The notes below the pieces were generated by a model. That model saw only the letters and a list, made by a program, of their open reading frames with translations, was not told the origin of the DNA and ran no database searches. The translations under genes were made by a program, and so were the position numbers. From Anaerolineae bacterium (lineage in GTDB: Bacteria > Chloroflexota > Anaerolineae > Aggregatilineales > UBA2796), in the NCBI GenBank assembly GCA_019637555.1, contig JAHBVK010000016.1:1-64000 (forward strand): a stretch of 64,000 nt of DNA. Direction: 5' to 3'. Of the stretch, positions 60,294 through 64,000 are shown one piece after another. Within the stretch, counting starts at the first letter, position 1, and each line of letters opens with the position of its first letter.

Positions 60294-61712
60294 ATGGCGA
60301 AACCAATTGTTGCCCTCGTGGGGCGTCCCAACGTCGGCAAATCTACACTATTTAACCGTCTGATCGGTGAGCGTAAATCGGTTACCTCGGATATCCCCGG
60401 CACTACGCGTGATCGAATCTTCGGCGAGACTGACTGGAACGGTGTCGAGTTCACGCTGGTGGATACGGGCGGTATCGAGGTGTGGCAGCCTAAGGGTGTG
60501 CGCGATCTCTCGCCGCTGTCCGAAGGAAGCCCCGACTTCGTCCCGCAGATTCGCAGCCAAGCGCTGCAGGCAGTCGAAGAAGCTGACGCTGTGATCTTGA
60601 TGGTAGATGCAGTTCAAGGCATTACCGCTGCCGATCAAGACATTGCGGAGATTCTACGCAAGAACAATAAGCCAATTGTCATCGCTGCCAACAAAGCGGA
60701 TAACATCGCGCGTACAGAAGATGCGGTGGAATTCTACGGACTAGGCGTCAGCGATGAAGTTCACGCTATCAGTTCAATTCATGGCACTGGTACTGGCGAT
60801 CTGCTAGATGCGGTGGTGCGTGCCTTGAATGTGCCTCCCAAACCAATCCGCGATCCGCTGGATGAGGATGATGAGAACGCACCGCCAGAAGATGACGAAG
60901 ACGATGGTATCTTGAAAGTCGCTATCGTCGGGCGTCCTAATGTAGGCAAATCCAGCTTACTCAACCGTCTGATTGGTGAAGAGCGCGTGATCGTCAGCCC
61001 GCTTGCAGGAACAACTCGCGATGCTATCGATATGGAGATCACGTGGAACGGGATGCCTGTGCGCTTGATCGATACTGCTGGCATCCGCAAGCGTGGCACC
61101 ATCGTTCCGGGCATCGAGCAGTTCAGCGTGATCCGTGCTTACAAGGCACTGGAACGTGCTGATGTGGCGCTGTTGGTGTTGGATGCAGTCGATGGTGTTA
61201 CCGCGCAGGACACGCATATCGCAGGCATGATCAAGGACGCCAACCGCAGTGTGATCATCGTGGTCAACAAGTGGGATGCTATCGAGAAGGACGAACACAC
61301 ACTCAACGAGTTCACCAAAGTGGTGCGGGAGCGCTTTGACTTCATCAGTTATGCGCCGATCCTGTTCATCAGCGCCCAGACCGGTCAACGTATTCATACG
61401 GTGATGGAGACAGCGGCGCGGGTGCAAGAAGAACGTTTGCTGCGTATACCTACTAGCAAACTGAACGCGCTGATCCGCAACGCGATGGACAAGCACTCAC
61501 CCAACTTCAAAACCGGACAGCGCCTGAAAATCTACTACTGCACGCAGGTGCGCGTTGATCCGCCGACGTTCCTGTTCCACGTCAACAATCGTGAGTTGGT
61601 GCATTTCACTTATCAGCGTTACTTGGAGAACCAGTTACGCGCGGAATATGGCTTCATCGGCACACCGCTGCGATTGAGCTTCCGCAACCGCGAACGCGAA
61701 ACCTCAAGGTAG
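60294..61712 (+). CDS. der: Ribosome-assembly GTPase Der (EngA)
   Basis: The 472-residue product has two tandem G domains, each with GRPNVGKS (9-16 and about 211-218), PGTTRD-type switch segments, DTGGI/DTAGI and NKAD/NKWD, and a C-terminal KH-like domain (about 385-472). Der helps assemble the 50S subunit. An acidic loop (DDENAPPEDDEDD) joins the domains. Its stop overlaps the convergent pfkB stop by 9 bases. Confidence 0.97.
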   Translation: MAKPIVALVGRPNVGKSTLFNRLIGERKSVTSDIPGTTRDRIFGETDWNGVEFTLVDTGGIEVWQPKGVRDLSPLSEGSPDFVPQIRSQALQAVEEADAVILMVDAVQGITAADQDIAEILRKNNKPIVIAANKADNIARTEDAVEFYGLGVSDEVHAISSIHGTGTGDLLDAVVRALNVPPKPIRDPLDEDDENAPPEDDEDDGILKVAIVGRPNVGKSSLLNRLIGEERVIVSPLAGTTRDAIDMEITWNGMPVRLIDTAGIRKRGTIVPGIEQFSVIRAYKALERADVALLVLDAVDGVTAQDTHIAGMIKDANRSVIIVVNKWDAIEKDEHTLNEFTKVVRERFDFISYAPILFISAQTGQRIHTVMETAARVQEERLLRIPTSKLNALIRNAMDKHSPNFKTGQRLKIYYCTQVRVDPPTFLFHVNNRELVHFTYQRYLENQLRAEYGFIGTPLRLSFRNRERETSR

Positions 61713-62633
61713 CGGATCAAGCTGATCAGCATACGGCAGCGAGGGGATCGCGCCACGCTTGGTGGTAGCAATCGCGCCCGCCTGACACGCCCGTCGCATC
61801 ACTCGCGCCAGATAATCATCGTCTAGTGGTTGTTTATAGCCCGTCAGCAGCGCCGCCATGAAACTATCACCCGCGCCCGTTGCATCTACTACATGATCGA
61901 CGGGCGGTACAGTAGCGCTGCTGATCTTTCCATCATACTTGTACAAGCAGCCTTTTTCCGCCATTGTCACCGCGATTAGTGTGGCGGGCACATCCAATTT
62001 CGCCAGCGCTTTCTGCGGATCAGGTTCACCTGTGATCAGCGCCAACTCTGCCTCATTCATCTTCAAAATATCCGCCTGCGGGATCGGCGCACACACAATG
62101 TCCACCCCGCGCACACGGTCAGGGTACAGCGCCGGACGGAAATTGATGTCGTAGGAGATCACTGCGCCATTCGCCTTGGCAATGCGGATCGCTTCGTGTG
62201 TGGCTTCATGCACGGGATGATGTGCCAGCGTGACCGAACTGAAGTGAAAAATACGCGCTTGCCGTAAGATGTCCACTGGTAGCTCATTCGGCTTGAGGGT
62301 TGTGTGCGCCCCCGCGAAGATGGCAAATTCTGGATCGCCGCGATCCGAGAGCGAAACGAACGCCAAGGTGGTCAGCTTATCAGTATCCTCTAGCAAACCG
62401 CTGGTATCGATCCCTTCGGCATCCAGTAACTTGCGTAACCCCTGCCCGAAACTATCGCGACCCAACTTGCCGATGAAGGCAACTTTTTTGCCCTGCCGTG
62501 CTGCTCCCACAGCCACATTTGCCGGAGCGCCACCGGGTTTAGGCTCGAACGCAGGTGCATCGAATAAACTGACGTTGCGCTGCGTTGCCACCATGTCGAT
62601 CAGGAATTCGCCGAACGAAACGACATCAAACAT
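61704..62633 (-). CDS. PfkB-family sugar kinase (fructokinase-like)
   Basis: The 309-residue product starts FDVVSFGEFLIDM, has the PfkB N-terminal motif KPGGAPANVAVGAARQG and C-terminal DATGAGDSFMAALL (catalytic Asp near 255). It phosphorylates a sugar at a hydroxyl; fructose is the likeliest by resemblance, but ribose or others cannot be ruled out. Confidence 0.9.
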   Translation of the reverse strand: MFDVVSFGEFLIDMVATQRNVSLFDAPAFEPKPGGAPANVAVGAARQGKKVAFIGKLGRDSFGQGLRKLLDAEGIDTSGLLEDTDKLTTLAFVSLSDRGDPEFAIFAGAHTTLKPNELPVDILRQARIFHFSSVTLAHHPVHEATHEAIRIAKANGAVISYDINFRPALYPDRVRGVDIVCAPIPQADILKMNEAELALITGEPDPQKALAKLDVPATLIAVTMAEKGCLYKYDGKISSATVPPVDHVVDATGAGDSFMAALLTGYKQPLDDDYLARVMRRACQAGAIATTKRGAIPSLPYADQLDPLP

Positions 62634-62697
62634 TTCTGCTCCAAAGAGGGTACGATGAGGATAAGTCTTTCTGGGATTATATAGTACCGAATAATGC

Positions 62698-63999
62698 TCA
62701 GAGAGCCATTGCTAGCAAGTGTGTTTCCATCTCGGCGCGAGTCAAGCCGCCATGATGACCGCGAAAGTCAGACACGGGATCATTGGGATTTTGCCACCAT
62801 GCCTGTTCCTGATCGTAAGACAGCACCACTAAATCACCAACGCGACTGCGAAAGACATCGGATACTGCGCCGAACAGCCCATCGTCAATCAACCGGGCAG
62901 TTCGGTGAACTTCCGCACGTCCCTCCACAGCTTGCTTGATCAAAGCTTCAGCTTCGTCGAGACGTTCTGGCTTAATGTGCAGGAAGACATCACGCGGCGA
63001 CCCAGCCAGCAGGATCATCTGATTCTTACTGTTGCGCTTTGCCATGCTTTCCAATTGAGGGATTTCCGTTTTGAGGTTGATCAGCCGCTGTGGCGTAACT
63101 TCCATTTGCCCGTGATCAGCGGTCAACAGCAGCAAGGTATCTTTAACCTGCCCCTTTAGCGCTGAGTACAGAAGCCGATCCAGTGCCGTGAATACTACAT
63201 CAACTTCTGCGTCGAAGTGCGGCGATGACGGTCCACGTGCATGTCCAATCGAATCGATGCTATCAATGTAAAGGAAGAAATAGCCTTTCTCCTTACTGTT
63301 TAGAATGGCATCGCTGCACTCGATCAGGCTGTCGGCGAGCGTACGAATTGGACGCAGCTTCGCCCCTTTGCAAACTACCTCACCAAACGGTGACGGGGTG
63401 TACTCGCGGTGCGAGGTGATCACAGATGGGATACCGTAAACACCCAAGTCGGTGTAGATACTTCGATTAGGGAACAACTGCTGCGGTGTGATGCCCGCGT
63501 TCTTCAGCGTATTGCGTTCTTTGTCGCCCATGAAGTTATACATCAGCGGGCAGATCACGCGCTCTAGTAGTGGCTCATAGTAATACCACTCATAAACACC
63601 GCTGATCCCTACAGGCACGCCGCTATGCATCGTGGTCGAGTGTGCGGCGGTAGTCGAAGGGAACTGCGTGGTCAGCTTGGAAACAACCGCGTTATCTTGC
63701 TCTAGAAACCGTTTGAGGAAAGGATAGCGATCCGCGTAACGCTCGAAGAACCGCCAACCGAAGGCATCGACCCAGATGAGCAGCACTTTCTCATAGCGTT
63801 TCGGCAAATCACCTAAGACATCGGTGGGCAGTCCGGGATCACCTTCGCCCGTCAGCGTGTGCAGTACGGTCTGCGGAATGCGTGAGAAGCAGTAGCTATC
63901 GTAGAGAGGCTTACCCCATGTGGGATTAGCAGCAAAAACAGAGGCGTTGACGGCAGCAATCGACTGTTCGTTAAGCATCGGATAGGTGGATACCTCCAT
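62698..63999 (-). CDS. Alkaline-phosphatase-superfamily phosphodiesterase/pyrophosphatase
   Basis: The 433-residue product has metal-binding LIWVDAFGW, the nucleophile region FPSTTAAHSTTMHSGVP (Thr), IDSIDSIGHARG, LTADHGQM and FRGHHGG, all typical of the type-I phosphodiesterase/nucleotide pyrophosphatase branch. Two metal ions are bound. ATG 63999 is at the window edge; a second ATG at 63978 is possible, with GGAGG rather far upstream. No signal peptide is seen. Confidence 0.85.
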   Translation of the reverse strand: MEVSTYPMLNEQSIAAVNASVFAANPTWGKPLYDSYCFSRIPQTVLHTLTGEGDPGLPTDVLGDLPKRYEKVLLIWVDAFGWRFFERYADRYPFLKRFLEQDNAVVSKLTTQFPSTTAAHSTTMHSGVPVGISGVYEWYYYEPLLERVICPLMYNFMGDKERNTLKNAGITPQQLFPNRSIYTDLGVYGIPSVITSHREYTPSPFGEVVCKGAKLRPIRTLADSLIECSDAILNSKEKGYFFLYIDSIDSIGHARGPSSPHFDAEVDVVFTALDRLLYSALKGQVKDTLLLLTADHGQMEVTPQRLINLKTEIPQLESMAKRNSKNQMILLAGSPRDVFLHIKPERLDEAEALIKQAVEGRAEVHRTARLIDDGLFGAVSDVFRSRVGDLVVLSYDQEQAWWQNPNDPVSDFRGHHGGLTRAEMETHLLAMAL

Positions 64000-64000
64000 G

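Overview
The window looks like a chromosomal segment from a Chloroflexota bacterium, possibly Anaerolineae. This is inference from gene content and style: DUF4012 and DUF5946 proteins, secreted SH3-like proteins, a one-chain Wzz/tyrosine kinase with a CapD partner, an NFACT/RqcH protein, large LuxR/AfsR-like STAND regulators, many unlinked two-component proteins, and no LPS or outer-membrane assembly genes. No 16S rRNA, tRNA, CRISPR array, insertion sequence or integrase was seen.

Layout. 1-6.8 kb: the 3' end of a secreted-protein gene and its tandem paralogue, dnaN, a protein with a TIR-like fold, and a forward group of histidine kinase, two receivers and a VOC protein, then a small exported protein. 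6.9-16.3 kb: a reverse run with a GDSL-like hydrolase whose nucleophile is Cys, a TspO/MBR protein, two paralogous OmpR-type regulators (one with a degenerate receiver), amt, an M24 peptidase and a secreted subtilase. 16.5-24.7 kb: fabD, DUF5946 and DUF4012 genes, then a divergent polysaccharide pair (BY-kinase, CapD-like dehydratase). 24.8-30.8 kb: a tightly coupled reverse operon of coiled-coil protein, RqcH, ACT protein and CDF transporter joined by 4-base overlaps, a secreted CxxCH protein and mutY. 30.9-38.3 kb: an orphan ACP/acyl-AMP ligase pair, an LLM oxidoreductase, a SulP-STAS-cNMP transporter and a coenzyme-B12 mutase large subunit whose pocket residues fit isobutyryl-CoA rather than methylmalonyl-CoA mutase.

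38.4-41.8 kb is a visibly AT-rich accessory island: a TIR-STAND-TPR protein split by one in-frame TGA, followed by a membrane-anchored TIR protein. It resembles an NLR-like anti-phage or abortive-infection system and is the best candidate for an undescribed system here. 42-50 kb holds an MFS exporter, a DUF420-like membrane protein, a secreted SH3 protein, a MurF-alanine racemase fusion and a REC-histidine kinase; an intergenic pair of perfect 10-bp crossing inverted repeats (44896-44989) has pseudoknot topology. 50.3-64 kb: reverse genes for a serine hydrolase, exported proteins, a GNAT, an unknown protein coupled to a kinase-like/STAND/TPR fusion, an M50-like protein with HEISR in place of HExxH, and tpiA; then forward der, and reverse pfkB and alkaline-phosphatase-family genes.

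Housekeeping functions (replication clamp, ribosome GTPase, ribosome-associated quality control, base excision repair, fatty-acid and cell-wall synthesis, glycolysis) are mixed with signalling and export genes; no single pathway spans the window.
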